Source: DATDMG01 sp036518955 (GTDB lineage: Bacteria; Actinomycetota; Actinomycetes; Actinomycetales; Kineosporiaceae). Taken from it: 16,936 bases of DNA. This document shows positions 6,852 through 14,791 of this stretch, piece after piece (the first letter of the stretch is position 1; each line of letters starts with the position of its first letter). The stretch lies in NCBI GenBank assembly GCA_036518955.1, contig DATDMG010000559.1, positions 1 to 16,936 of the forward strand. Direction: 5' to 3'. The translations under genes and the position numbers were made by a program. A model generated the notes under the pieces. The model made no database searches. It was not told where the DNA came from and worked only from the letters and a program-made list of their open reading frames with translations.

Positions 6852-8302
6852 CGAACGACCGCCTCCATCACCTTCCGCGCGATCGGGGCCGCGACCGTGC
6901 CACCGAAGGCCTCGTTGCCGGCCTTGCCGCCGTACTCCACGACCACCGCGATCGCGATGTTCCGGCCGTTCCCCGAGGCGAAGGCAGTGAACCACGCATG
7001 CGGCGGCTTGCCCTCCGCGGACTGCGCCGTCCCGGTCTTCCCGGCGACGTCGACGCCGTCGATCTGGGCCGCGGTTCCGGTGCCGCTGGTGACCACCGAG
7101 AGCATCATGGTGCGCAGTTCGCCCGCGACCTGGCTGCTGATGGGCCGGCCCAGCTCGTTCGGGGTGGCCGACTGGATCACGTCGAGGTTGTCCGCCGACC
7201 GGACCCGGGCCACCAGGTTCGGCTTCATCAGCACCCCGTCGTTCGCGATCGCCGCGCTGACCATGGCCATCTGCAGCGGGGTGGCCGCGACGTCGAACTG
7301 GCCGATCGAGGACAGCTCGGTCTGCGCGGCGTCCGGCGCCGTCGGGAAGGTGCTGCGAGCGACCCGGAGCGGGATCCGCAGCTGGTCGGAGTCGAACCCG
7401 AAGGCCTCCGCCTGCTTGCGCAGCGCGTCCGCCCCCACGGACTGGCCGAGCAGGGCGAAGCTGGTGTTGCAGGACTGGGTGAGCGCCTGCGTGAGCGTGG
7501 ACTGGTCGCCGCCGCCGCAGGGTGCGTTCGTGTCGTTCGCCAACCGCCGGTTGCTCAGCGGGAGTTGCACGGACGCCGGCCCGGGGATCTGGCTGTCCGG
7601 GGTGAGGTTGCCCTGCGCGAGCGCCGCCGCGGCCGTGATCAGCTTGAAGGTCGAGCCGGGTGGGTAGAGCGCGCCGAGAGCCCGGTTGTCCATCGGCCGG
7701 TTCGGGTCGTCGAGCAGTTGTTGCCGGGCGGCCGTCACCTTGGTGGAGTCGTGCCCGGCGAGCAGGTTGGCGTCGAAGGATGGCTTGCTCACCATCGCCA
7801 GGATGTTGCCGGTCTTCGGGTCGAGCGCCACCACCGCGCCGCGCTGGTCCCCCATCGCGTCCCAGGCGATCTTCTGGAGCTTGGGGTCGATCGTCAGCTC
7901 GACGGTGGCTCCCTGCGGCTGACGCCCGGTCAACAGGTCGGAGACGCGACGGTAGAACAGCTGGTCCGCCGTCCCCGCCAGCAGGTCGCTCTCGGTGGAC
8001 TCGATCCCCGTCTCGCCGTACTTCACCGAGTAGAAGCCGGTGATCGGGGCGTACAACTCGCCGCCGGAGTAACTGCGCAGGTACTTGTACCGGTCGTTGG
8101 ACGGTACCGACCGGGCCACCTCCTGGCCGGCGACGACGATCGGGCCGCGCTGCCGGCCGAACTCCTTGTACAGCGTGCGGACGTTGTCGGGGCGCTTGTT
8201 GAGGGCGCCGGCGTCGAAGAACTGGATGAAGGTGGAGCTGGCGAACAGTGACGCGAAGAGCATCACGACGACCGCGGCCAGCCGGCGCAGAGGCGCGTTC
8301 AC
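6848..8302 (-). CDS. pbpA: Penicillin-binding protein PbpA (class B transpeptidase)
   Basis: Class B PBP (484 aa) that cross-links peptidoglycan stem peptides outside the membrane and works with the RodA polymerase. An N-terminal membrane anchor spans about residues 8-28. The dimerisation/pedestal region follows, then the transpeptidase domain from about residue 135. The three active-site motifs are intact: STFK with the acylated serine near 216, SCN near 276, and KTGT near 421. The length suits the short actinobacterial PbpA group. The start is a GTG at 8302 that overlaps the rodA stop as GTGA, and the stop overlaps pknA as ATGA, so it is coupled on both sides. In M. tuberculosis PbpA is a PknB substrate and is needed for normal septation; the same role is inferred here. 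Confidence 0.95.
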   Translation of the reverse strand: MNAPLRRLAAVVVMLFASLFASSTFIQFFDAGALNKRPDNVRTLYKEFGRQRGPIVVAGQEVARSVPSNDRYKYLRSYSGGELYAPITGFYSVKYGETGIESTESDLLAGTADQLFYRRVSDLLTGRQPQGATVELTIDPKLQKIAWDAMGDQRGAVVALDPKTGNILAMVSKPSFDANLLAGHDSTKVTAARQQLLDDPNRPMDNRALGALYPPGSTFKLITAAAALAQGNLTPDSQIPGPASVQLPLSNRRLANDTNAPCGGGDQSTLTQALTQSCNTSFALLGQSVGADALRKQAEAFGFDSDQLRIPLRVARSTFPTAPDAAQTELSSIGQFDVAATPLQMAMVSAAIANDGVLMKPNLVARVRSADNLDVIQSATPNELGRPISSQVAGELRTMMLSVVTSGTGTAAQIDGVDVAGKTGTAQSAEGKPPHAWFTAFASGNGRNIAIAVVVEYGGKAGNEAFGGTVAAPIARKVMEAVVR

Positions 8303-9690
8303 GCTGCCACCACCTGGGTCGGGGCCGTCGGCGCGATGCCGCTGATCGCCGGGTCGGGCGCTGGTCTGCGGGCCGCGTCCGAGATCCGCAGCAGCACTCC
8401 GACGATGATCCAGTTGGAGACCAGGGACGAGCCTCCGTAGGCCAGGAACGGCATGGTCAGCCCGGTGAGGGGAATCACTCGGGTCACCCCGCCGACGACG
8501 ACGAACACCTGGAGGGCGAGGGAGAAGCCGAGGCCGGCGGCGAGGAGCTTGCCGAATCCGTCGCGCACCCCGATGGCCGTCCGCAGGGCGCGCTCGGTCA
8601 ACAGGGCGTACAGCATGAGCAGCGCGAAGAGCCCGGTGAGGCCGAGTTCCTCGCCCATCGCGGCGGTGATGAAGTCGCTCTCGGCGAATGGCACGATCGT
8701 GGGGGACCCCTGACCGAGCCCGGTACCGGTCAGCCCGCCGCTGGCCATCCCGTAGAGACCCTGGACCAGCTGGTAGCTGGAGCCGAAGGCGCGGTTCAGC
8801 ACCCCCGGGGCGAAGGGGTGCAGCCAGATGTCCACCCGGGCCTGGACGTGGCTGAAGATCGTCCAGGCGACGAACGCACCACCGAGGAAGAGCACCAAGC
8901 CGATCACGATCCAGCTGGTCCGCTCGGTCGCCACGTAGAGCAGCGCGATGAAGAGCCCGAAGAACAGCAACGATGTGCCGAGGTCGCGCTCGAAGACGAG
9001 CACGAGCACGCTCGCCAGCCAGGCCACCAGGATCGGGCCGAGGTCGCGGGCGCGCGGCAGTTGCAGGAAGAGGATCCTGCGGCCGACCAGGGACAGCGAG
9101 TCACGCGCCGTCACCAGGTACCCCGCGAAGAACACGGTGAGCGCGATCTTGGCGAGCTCGGCGGGCTGGAACGTCAGCGGCCCGAACCCGATCCAGATCC
9201 GGGCGCCGTTGATGTTGCGACCCAGCAGCGGTAGCAGCGGCAGCAACAGCAGCGCGAGACCGGCTGCCATGGTCGTGTAGGTGTATCGCGCCAGAGAGCG
9301 GTGGTCGGCGACGAACCAGATGACGGCCGTCGCGGCGGCGATGCCGATCGCCGTCCAGAGCATCTGGCGGAGTGCCAGCGAGTTGGCGATCTCGTTCTTC
9401 TTCGCCAGGTCGATCCGGTGGATCATGACCAGGCCCACTCCGTTGATCACGGTGGCGATGGGCAGGATGACCGGGTCCGCGTAGCGGGCCCTCAACCGGA
9501 GCGAGAGGTGGACGGCGAGGGTGAACGCGCCCAGCAGCCCCCCGTACGTCGCCATGTCCGCGGGTAGCTGCCTCTTGGTCGCCAGGCCGAGATAGGCGTA
9601 GGCGGAGAGGGCGATCCCCACCGCGAGGACGAGCAGGACGAGTTCGACGTTGCGCCGCGTGCGCGGCGCCGTTGGTGTGACGAAGGCCAT
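8299..9690 (-). CDS. rodA: RodA/FtsW family peptidoglycan glycosyltransferase
   Basis: SEDS-family polytopic membrane protein (463 aa) that polymerises glycan strands from lipid II, paired with PbpA. About ten to twelve hydrophobic helices are visible. Family landmarks are QPAELAKIALTVFFAGYL, the cytoplasmic/loop ERDLGTSLLFFG segment, EELGLTG containing the conserved Glu, and the C-terminal YGGSSLVSNW motif. QPAE replaces the more common QPSE, a mild variation. Start: ATG at 9690 has AGGGGG five bases upstream, so it is preferred over the GTG two codons earlier, which abuts that site. A 70-base gap separates it from pstP upstream. The stop overlaps the pbpA GTG by four bases. Confidence 0.95.
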   Translation of the reverse strand: MAFVTPTAPRTRRNVELVLLVLAVGIALSAYAYLGLATKRQLPADMATYGGLLGAFTLAVHLSLRLRARYADPVILPIATVINGVGLVMIHRIDLAKKNEIANSLALRQMLWTAIGIAAATAVIWFVADHRSLARYTYTTMAAGLALLLLPLLPLLGRNINGARIWIGFGPLTFQPAELAKIALTVFFAGYLVTARDSLSLVGRRILFLQLPRARDLGPILVAWLASVLVLVFERDLGTSLLFFGLFIALLYVATERTSWIVIGLVLFLGGAFVAWTIFSHVQARVDIWLHPFAPGVLNRAFGSSYQLVQGLYGMASGGLTGTGLGQGSPTIVPFAESDFITAAMGEELGLTGLFALLMLYALLTERALRTAIGVRDGFGKLLAAGLGFSLALQVFVVVGGVTRVIPLTGLTMPFLAYGGSSLVSNWIIVGVLLRISDAARRPAPDPAISGIAPTAPTQVVAA

Positions 9691-9760
9691 CAGCACCCCC
9701 TGTCCGGTGCCCGGGTTACCGGCCCGGTCACCATGGTCGCCGGGTCGCCGGCCCCGGGGG

Positions 9761-11251
9761 TCAACGGGTCAGTCCGGCGCAGTCGGGCGCCGCTGGGGCG
9801 CTGACCGTGACGGACGGGGAGCTCAGGCCGGTGGCCTGAGGGTTCACCGCAACGGCCGGGCTGCCGACCGTGCTACGGGCGGTTGCCGCCCCCGCCACCG
9901 TCGCCGCGGCCGCCCTGGTCGGTGAGGCTGACGTCGGGGTGGTGGCCGCGGGGGTGGGGGAGGCGGCCAGGGACGCGCTGGCGGACGCCGTCAGGGACGT
10001 CGTGGGCGACCCGGAGGGTGACGCCGTGGCCGTCGGGGACGCCGCGCGGCACTCGTTCGCCTGCTGCCGCAGGTTCGCGACGATCTCCACCGCGGCGCCC
10101 CGGGAGTCCGCCGGCATGCCCCTGGCCACCTTGTCCTGGGCGTACGAGGGGAGGTCCCGCACGGGGATGTCGGCGACCACGGTCTCGACCCAGGCCAGGT
10201 GCAGCGGGCCGACGCTCTCCGGCAGTCCTCTGAAGATCGCGACGGACCCGGACCGCTCGCCGACGAAGTACTGGTCCTGCACCCATTGCCAGGTCAGCAG
10301 TCCCCCGGCCACGAGCACGGCCAGGACCGTCACCGTGCTGACGGCGCGCCGCACGAGCGGGGCGACCGACCGCGGCACGGGGGTCGGCGTCTCGTCACGC
10401 ACTGTCGGCCGGGCCGTCAACGCCGCCGCGCGTTCCGCAGCCGACCCGTTCAGGGCGGCAGGCGGCCTGCCACCTTGCCGGCGGGACGCCGCACCCACCA
10501 CGAACGGGGTGTCGTCGCCGAGGTCGGACGCCTCGATGACATCGGCCACGATGCACGTCACGTTGTCCGGGGCGCCGCCGCGCAACGCCAGCTGGACGAG
10601 CGTCTCGCAGGTGGTGGCGGCGTCGCCGCCGGCGGCCAGGGTGTCCCGCAGGGTCTCGAAGCTGACCACGCTGGACAACCCGTCGGAGCAGAGCAGGTAG
10701 CGGTCTGCCGGCTTCGCCTCGCGCATCGACAGGTCGGGTTCGACGTCCTCCACCACGTCGGACAGGACCCGCATGAGCACGGAGCGCTGCGGGTGCGCCT
10801 CGGCCTCCTCCTGGGTGAGCCTGCCCTCGTCGACGAGCGTCTGGACGAAGGTGTGATCCCGGGTGATCTGCACCAGGACGCCGTCCCGGAGCAGGTAGGC
10901 CCGGGAGTCCCCGATGTGGGCCAGGGCGAGCTTGCTCCCGGTGCGCAGCAGTGCCGTGATGGTGGTACCCATCCCGGCCAGTTGCGGCTCCTCGCCGACC
11001 CGGCCGAGCAGCTCCCGATGCGCCGCGAGCACCGCCTTGGACAGATGCTCCAGCGCGTCCGAGCCGTGTGACTCGTCGTCCAGTGGGGCGAGCTCGCCGA
11101 TCGCCAGGGACGACGCGACGTCGCCACCGGCGTGACCGCCCATTCCGTCGGCCACCACCAGCAGGTGCGGCCCGGCGTAGCCGGAATCCTGGTTGTTCTG
11201 CCGGACGAGCCCGACGTCCGAGCGGGCTGCGTAGCGAAGCGCGATTGCCAC
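9761..11251 (-). CDS. pstP: PP2C-family Ser/Thr protein phosphatase PstP
   Basis: Membrane-anchored metal-dependent phosphatase (496 aa) that reverses phosphorylation by PknA and PknB and dephosphorylates their substrates. The PP2C domain fills about residues 5-235, with all metal-site motifs: RQNNQDSGY, VADGMGGHAGG, HIGDSRAYLL, CSDGLSSVV and GAPDNVTCIVAD. A basic, proline-containing linker leads to a transmembrane helix near 301-322. A small external domain follows (YFVGERSGSVAIFRGLPE and onward, about 330-405). The last 90 or so residues are Ala/Ser/Thr/Pro-rich, longer than expected from M. tuberculosis PstP. The start is a GTG at 11251 with GGAGG nine bases upstream; that site overlaps the fhaB stop six bases before the start, suggesting coupled translation. 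Confidence 0.95.
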   Translation of the reverse strand: MAIALRYAARSDVGLVRQNNQDSGYAGPHLLVVADGMGGHAGGDVASSLAIGELAPLDDESHGSDALEHLSKAVLAAHRELLGRVGEEPQLAGMGTTITALLRTGSKLALAHIGDSRAYLLRDGVLVQITRDHTFVQTLVDEGRLTQEEAEAHPQRSVLMRVLSDVVEDVEPDLSMREAKPADRYLLCSDGLSSVVSFETLRDTLAAGGDAATTCETLVQLALRGGAPDNVTCIVADVIEASDLGDDTPFVVGAASRRQGGRPPAALNGSAAERAAALTARPTVRDETPTPVPRSVAPLVRRAVSTVTVLAVLVAGGLLTWQWVQDQYFVGERSGSVAIFRGLPESVGPLHLAWVETVVADIPVRDLPSYAQDKVARGMPADSRGAAVEIVANLRQQANECRAASPTATASPSGSPTTSLTASASASLAASPTPAATTPTSASPTRAAAATVAGAATARSTVGSPAVAVNPQATGLSSPSVTVSAPAAPDCAGLTR

Positions 11252-11257
11252 TTCCGG

Positions 11258-11749
11258 CTACCTCCGCAGCTCGAGAACGGTTCGCCCGATCCGGACGGGT
11301 GTGCCCGGGTCCACGGCGACGGGCATGGAGACCTTGGTCCGGCCGAGATAGGTGCCGTTCGTGGAGCCGAGGTCCTCCAGGATCCAGGTACCCGCCTGCA
11401 GGGAGAATCGTGCATGCCGGCCGGAGGCGTAGTCGTCCTCCAGGACCAGGGTGCACTCCGGGGCCCGGCCGACCAGGATCGGAGCCTGCCCGAGCGCGAT
11501 CGTGGTGCCGCGCAGGGACCCCTCGGTCACCACCAGCGTGCGGGGTGTCTGGCTGCCGGGCGGCCCGGCCGGCGGTGCGGAGGCAGCCGGCCGGCGGCGC
11601 GGCGCGCGCGACGGCTGCGCCGGGGTCTGGCGTCGGGTGACCCGGGTGCCGAAGAGGTCGCGGCGCAGTACTGCCACGACCGACATCACCAAGAGCCACA
11701 GCAGGGCCAGGAACCCCAGACGCAGCAGCGTCAACGTCAGTTCGCTCAT
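11258..11749 (-). CDS. fhaB: FHA-domain membrane protein FhaB (FipA)
   Basis: Phosphothreonine-binding protein (163 aa) of the division and wall-synthesis machinery. Its M. tuberculosis counterpart is phosphorylated by PknA/PknB and helps recruit division proteins. The N-terminal hydrophobic helix (about 5-27) anchors it to the membrane. A basic, proline-rich linker with Thr-Pro sites follows. The FHA domain occupies about residues 70-163, with the core motifs VGRAPEC, SGRHARF and DLGSTNGTYLG, which supply the Arg, Ser, His and Asn residues of phosphothreonine recognition. The ATG at 11749 lacks a clear ribosome-binding site. It lies 51 bases after fhaA and directly before pstP. Confidence 0.94.
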   Translation of the reverse strand: MSELTLTLLRLGFLALLWLLVMSVVAVLRRDLFGTRVTRRQTPAQPSRAPRRRPAASAPPAGPPGSQTPRTLVVTEGSLRGTTIALGQAPILVGRAPECTLVLEDDYASGRHARFSLQAGTWILEDLGSTNGTYLGRTKVSMPVAVDPGTPVRIGRTVLELRR

Positions 11750-11800
11750 CTGGCGACGATCACCACTCGGTCGCCCGTAGCCATCCGCGTCACGTGCCGG

Positions 11801-12565
11801 TCACCACTGCCCGTTGTGGTAGACGATGCGGGTCCGGCCGACGGTGATGGTGCTGCCCTCGGTGAGGTTGCCCGCATGGACGCGCTCGCCGTCCACGAAC
11901 GTACCGTTGGTGGAGCCGAGGTCGATCACCCGCGCCCGTCCGTCGATGAGGTGGACCTCCGCGTGCCGCCGGGAGACCCCGGCGTCGTCGAGCACGACGT
12001 CGGCGTCCGTGCTCCGGCCGATCACGGTGACCGAGGCGGCGAGGCGGTGGATCCGGCCCTCGACGTCCAGGGACGCCGCGCCCGGGGGGGGCGGCGACAA
12101 CCACGGGTCCTGGTTCGGGGCGGCCGGGGGAGCGGGGTAGCCCGCCGCGGGATAGCCGGGCGGCGGCCCTGACACCTGCTCCGCCCCGGCGGCACCGCCC
12201 GTGGTCGAGCTCCGGATCCGGAACACCCCGGTGTCCAGGTCCTCCGCTTCCTCGAAGGCCACCGTGACCGGGCCGACGAAGGCATAGCGCTGCTGCCGCG
12301 CGTGTTCGTGGACGGCGCTCGCCAGCTCGGCGCCGAGCGCCTGTTCCCAGTCGCCCAGCCGCTCGTGATCGGCCCTGCCGAGCTCCACCACAAAGGTGTT
12401 GGGAGCCACGGTACGGTCCCGGGCGACGATCGCGGCCTTGTCGTCGACCTCGCGCCGAAGCGCGCTGGCGATCTCCACCGGCTGGACCTCGCTGCGGAAC
12501 GCCTTGGCGAACACCCCGTTCACGGCACGGTCGAGGCCCTTTTCGAACCGACCGATCAACCCCAT
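11801..12565 (-). CDS. fhaA: FHA-domain protein FhaA with N-terminal DUF3662 domain
   Basis: Cytoplasmic adaptor (254 aa), the first gene of the kinase operon. In mycobacteria FhaA binds phosphorylated partners, including the MviN/MurJ pseudokinase domain, and modulates peptidoglycan synthesis. The N-terminal DUF3662 domain (about 1-125) starts with the typical MGLIGRFEKGLDRAVNGVF and contains EIASALRREVDD. A Pro/Gly/Tyr-rich linker (about 130-165) is much shorter than in M. tuberculosis FhaA, whose protein is over 500 aa. The C-terminal FHA domain (about 170-254) carries IGRSTDADVVL, SRRHAEVHL and DLGSTNGTFVDG. The ATG at 12565 has GGGAGGG just upstream. A run of eight G (12084-12091, plus strand) lies in the linker, and the frame is intact through it. 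Confidence 0.94.
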   Translation of the reverse strand: MGLIGRFEKGLDRAVNGVFAKAFRSEVQPVEIASALRREVDDKAAIVARDRTVAPNTFVVELGRADHERLGDWEQALGAELASAVHEHARQQRYAFVGPVTVAFEEAEDLDTGVFRIRSSTTGGAAGAEQVSGPPPGYPAAGYPAPPAAPNQDPWLSPPPPGAASLDVEGRIHRLAASVTVIGRSTDADVVLDDAGVSRRHAEVHLIDGRARVIDLGSTNGTFVDGERVHAGNLTEGSTITVGRTRIVYHNGQW

Positions 12566-12859
12566 GTCGGCCCTCCCTTCGCCTCGAGGCGTCGCTCACC
12601 GGTGTGAACGACCGTCGGCGCGCCGCGCGGGAGCGGGCGCGAGCCGGTGTAGGTGCAGGTGCCAGCGTAACCGCGGCCTGCCATTGGGGCGGAAAAGTGT
12701 GCTGTCTGACAGGTGTTCGTGACCATGTTCCCCTGCAGGTCGTCGGCGGTGCGTGACGAGGTGATGACGTGTCGTGCGACGGGTCGGGTTCCCGTGTCGG
12801 CCCCCGACCCTCCGGCGTGCCGGCATGACCGCTCGGCCGTGCTAGCCTTCATGTCGCTC
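12566..12859. other. Upstream region of the fhaA operon and tRNA-Leu
   Basis: 294 bases without a credible gene between the divergent fhaA operon and tRNA-Leu. It should hold both promoters. TAGCCT at 12843-12848, 11 bases before the tRNA 5' end, resembles an actinobacterial -10, but no well-spaced -35 is visible. On the minus strand TACGCT (12664-12669) is a possible -10 for fhaA, again without a good -35. An 11-base palindrome CTGTCTGACAG lies at 12702-12712 and could be an operator. None of these is firm. Confidence 0.4.
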
Positions 12860-12943
12860 GCGCGAGTGGCGGAATAGGCAGACGCGCAGGATTCAGGTTC
12901 CTGTGTCCGCAAGGACGTGGGGGTTCAACTCCCCCCTCGCGCA
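12860..12943 (+). tRNA. tRNA-Leu (CAG anticodon)
   Basis: An 84-base class II tRNA. The acceptor arms GCGCGAG (12860-12866) and CTCGCGC (12936-12942) pair fully, with discriminator A at 12943. The anticodon stem is CAGGA/TCCTG, with loop TTCAGGT giving anticodon CAG (12894-12896). A long variable arm with stem GTCC/GGAC and loop GCAA marks a leucine-type tRNA. The T arm is GGGGG-TTCAACT-CCCCC (12919-12935). The 3' CCA is not encoded. The place next to fhaA matches leuT in M. tuberculosis. A short imperfect hairpin near 12960-12976 may terminate transcription. Confidence 0.96.
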
Positions 12944-13051
12944 CTTCAGGTGGTGATGACCGGGCAATGCCCCGGGTCCCGATGGGCCGCATGGCGATCA
13001 GGATCCACGATCATTGCGTCGTCGTCTCGTCGACAGCGTCCCCGGCCGGCC

Positions 13052-14323
13052 TCAACTCTTTCGGGGCGACGTCCATCCGGGCAGCTGGTCGGTGTCCAAG
13101 GTGTCGATCGAGGCGGCCGCCGCCTGCCGGCGCGCCGCCGCGATCACCTCGCGGGCCGCGTGCTCCGCCTCGAATGCGGCGACCAGGCGCTCGTCGTAGA
13201 GCTCGGGCCGCCCGGCCACGCCCAGCTCCGCCCGGTAGGCGGCGACCAGCCGGTGCCGGGCCCCGGGCAGCCACTCGCTGCGGTACGCCGTTCCCCCGGT
13301 CTGCTCGTCGACTTCGGCGGCGATCTGATCGAGGCTCTGCAGCAGCTGACCCAGGTCACGGACGGCGGGCTGCGGCCTCAGGAAGGCCGGGTCGCCGTCC
13401 GGCTCGTCGCCGAAACCGGTGATGGCCAGTCCTCCCGCCCAGCGCAGGATCCGGGCCGCGTGCAGGTCGCCGTGCACCCGCTGGAACGGCACGTCCCGGT
13501 GCGCGTCGGCGAGCGCCTCGATCACGTCGGCGTCAGCCTCCAGCCGACCGAGCCGGGCCAGGAACTGCTGCCCGACGCCGGCAACCATGCCCTCGGCGGC
13601 GATCAGCGCGGCCCGGTCGATGGCTGACCGGACCCGCTGATGCCAGCCGCGCAGCTCCGCCGCGGTGCCGGAGCGGACCGGCTCGGCGAGCACGCTCGTC
13701 CGGGTGGCGAGCGCGATGTGCATGGCTGCCGTGATCCGGCCCATCCGCGCGGCGAGCGTGGGGGTCTCCGAGGGCTCGGCCGTCAGCCCCTTGGACAGCA
13801 GTCGGAGCAGTGCGTTCCGGCCGTTCACCGAGCGCGGCAGGTAACGGCTGACGACGGCGACCGGGGCCTCGTGCCCCCTCGGCGTCGTCCAGACGAGCAA
13901 CCCAAGGGTGTCCGGGACGCCGAGGAAGTCGACCGCGGCGAGCTGCGCGAGCGTCACCGGAGCGGTGTACGGGAGGTCCCGCACCAGCCTGGCCCGGGAC
14001 ACCACGACCCGCTCGCCGACGACGACGACGTGACCGTCGTCGTCGACCGGTCGCTCGCCGCTCGCCTCCGGCGACGGCATGTGCCGGACGAGTTGGAACC
14101 GGGGGACAGGGGGTACGTGCTGGAAGCGCAGGAGATGGGTGAGCGCGTCGGCGCCGAGCCGTGGCTGGTCGCCGTCCGTCCTGCCGTCGGTGTCGATCGT
14201 GCAGCGCCAGCCGTCGCCGTCGGGGGTGAGCGTCAGCCACAAACCCGGTTCGAGGGGGTAGCGCTGGACGACGTGGTGCACGGCGAGATCCCCGGCGCTG
14301 ATCGCGTGGACCTCCGCGTCCAT
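13052..14323 (-). CDS. Maltokinase/APH-fold protein, probable pseudokinase
   Basis: 423-aa protein resembling actinobacterial maltokinase (Mak/Pep2), which phosphorylates maltose for glycogen/glucan synthesis. The N-terminal cap (about 1-105), the middle segment (PVAVVSRYLPRSVNGRNALL near 160) and the C-terminal catalytic lobe follow the family layout and length. The catalytic-loop motif VHGDLH is present, with Asp at residue 286. Two expected metal ligands appear changed. The Asn/Gln five residues after that Asp (as in HGDxHxGQ) is Arg, and the Asp 17 residues after it (the D of the DFEGEP motif) is Gly303, in GFGDEP. Because the spacing is preserved, activity as a kinase is doubtful. The function is unknown. 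The ATG at 14323 has AGGAGG five bases upstream. It converges on tRNA-Leu and is divergent from the isomerase gene. Confidence 0.75.
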   Translation of the reverse strand: MDAEVHAISAGDLAVHHVVQRYPLEPGLWLTLTPDGDGWRCTIDTDGRTDGDQPRLGADALTHLLRFQHVPPVPRFQLVRHMPSPEASGERPVDDDGHVVVVGERVVVSRARLVRDLPYTAPVTLAQLAAVDFLGVPDTLGLLVWTTPRGHEAPVAVVSRYLPRSVNGRNALLRLLSKGLTAEPSETPTLAARMGRITAAMHIALATRTSVLAEPVRSGTAAELRGWHQRVRSAIDRAALIAAEGMVAGVGQQFLARLGRLEADADVIEALADAHRDVPFQRVHGDLHAARILRWAGGLAITGFGDEPDGDPAFLRPQPAVRDLGQLLQSLDQIAAEVDEQTGGTAYRSEWLPGARHRLVAAYRAELGVAGRPELYDERLVAAFEAEHAAREVIAAARRQAAAASIDTLDTDQLPGWTSPRKS

Positions 14324-14791
14324 GTATGCCTCCTGTCGCGCGCCGCCCCGCAGCGGCGCCGGCCCCAGCAGCCTGACCCGACGGAACCCGGGTCGGGACC
14401 GGTCGGCAATCAGTTAGGAGCCCGAGTCCGCTTCAGGAGTGATCCGGGCCGATGACGCCTGGATGAACTCGGGTAGGAAGGACTGGCTGCAGCCAGCCGG
14501 ACGATCCATGGTCCGGGCCTGGGGTGTGGTCACCCGTCGTACGGGGCCAGACTGCCAGCGGCCGTCGGGAAACGGAAGACCACAGCCCACGTTGACACCT
14601 ACCGATGCAACTTATACGAAGCGTGAGCAATGCGACACATACGGGTCACGGTATCAGATCAACAGTGCACGTCGGGCAGATCTTTCGCAACACCGCGTGT
14701 CGGGATCGCATCCGGCAGCGACCCCGGGCGTACCCTGAGTGGCCGGCGGCCGCGCCCGCGGGTGCGCCAGCGACGTCGTCAGGAGCCTGTG
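14324..14791. other. Divergent intergenic region with palindromes
   Basis: 468 bases without a convincing gene, between two divergent starts. It holds a 6-bp-stem inverted repeat (CCCGAC/GTCGGG) near 14377-14398, a perfect 14-base palindrome CTGGCTGCAGCCAG at 14483-14496, a further inverted repeat CCGGAC-N8-GTCCGG at 14497-14516, and a relatively AT-rich stretch around 14590-14690 with a promoter candidate. Short open frames here look non-coding. Confidence 0.5.
14592..14620 (+). promoter_or_regulatory. Candidate promoter for the isomerase gene
   Basis: A perfect -35 hexamer TTGACA (14592-14597) is followed by TATACG after 15 bases (14613-14618) or TACGAA after 17 bases (14615-14620). The -10 match is imperfect under either spacing. 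It would give a leader of about 165 bases before the start at 14792. Confidence 0.45.

Noticed and set aside
5292..7667. A 791-codon open frame on the plus strand, antisense to pknA and pbpA
   Set aside because: It is a GC-rich shadow frame with Arg/Gly/Val-biased, domain-free sequence, opposite two genes with intact catalytic motifs.
8248..9234. A 328-codon plus-strand frame antisense to rodA, rich in Glu/Gln/Arg
   Set aside because: Its composition is the mirror of hydrophobic rodA codons; it has no start signal or recognisable domain.
12860..12943. tRNA-Leu as an integration site for a mobile element
   Set aside because: No integrase gene and no second copy of the tRNA 3' end was seen in the window.
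14377..14398. CCCGAC/GTCGGG inverted repeat as a terminator
   Set aside because: It lies upstream of both divergent genes rather than after a gene, has only a 6-base stem and no T-run.
14439..14738. Short open frames in the divergent region (both strands) as small genes
   Set aside because: No credible ribosome-binding site, conserved motif or coding-like composition; the stretch looks regulatory.
14630..14791. A longer N-terminus for the isomerase from the ATG at 14630
   Set aside because: The extra 54 residues are low-complexity and unlike the family, and AGGAG sits six bases before the ATG at 14792.
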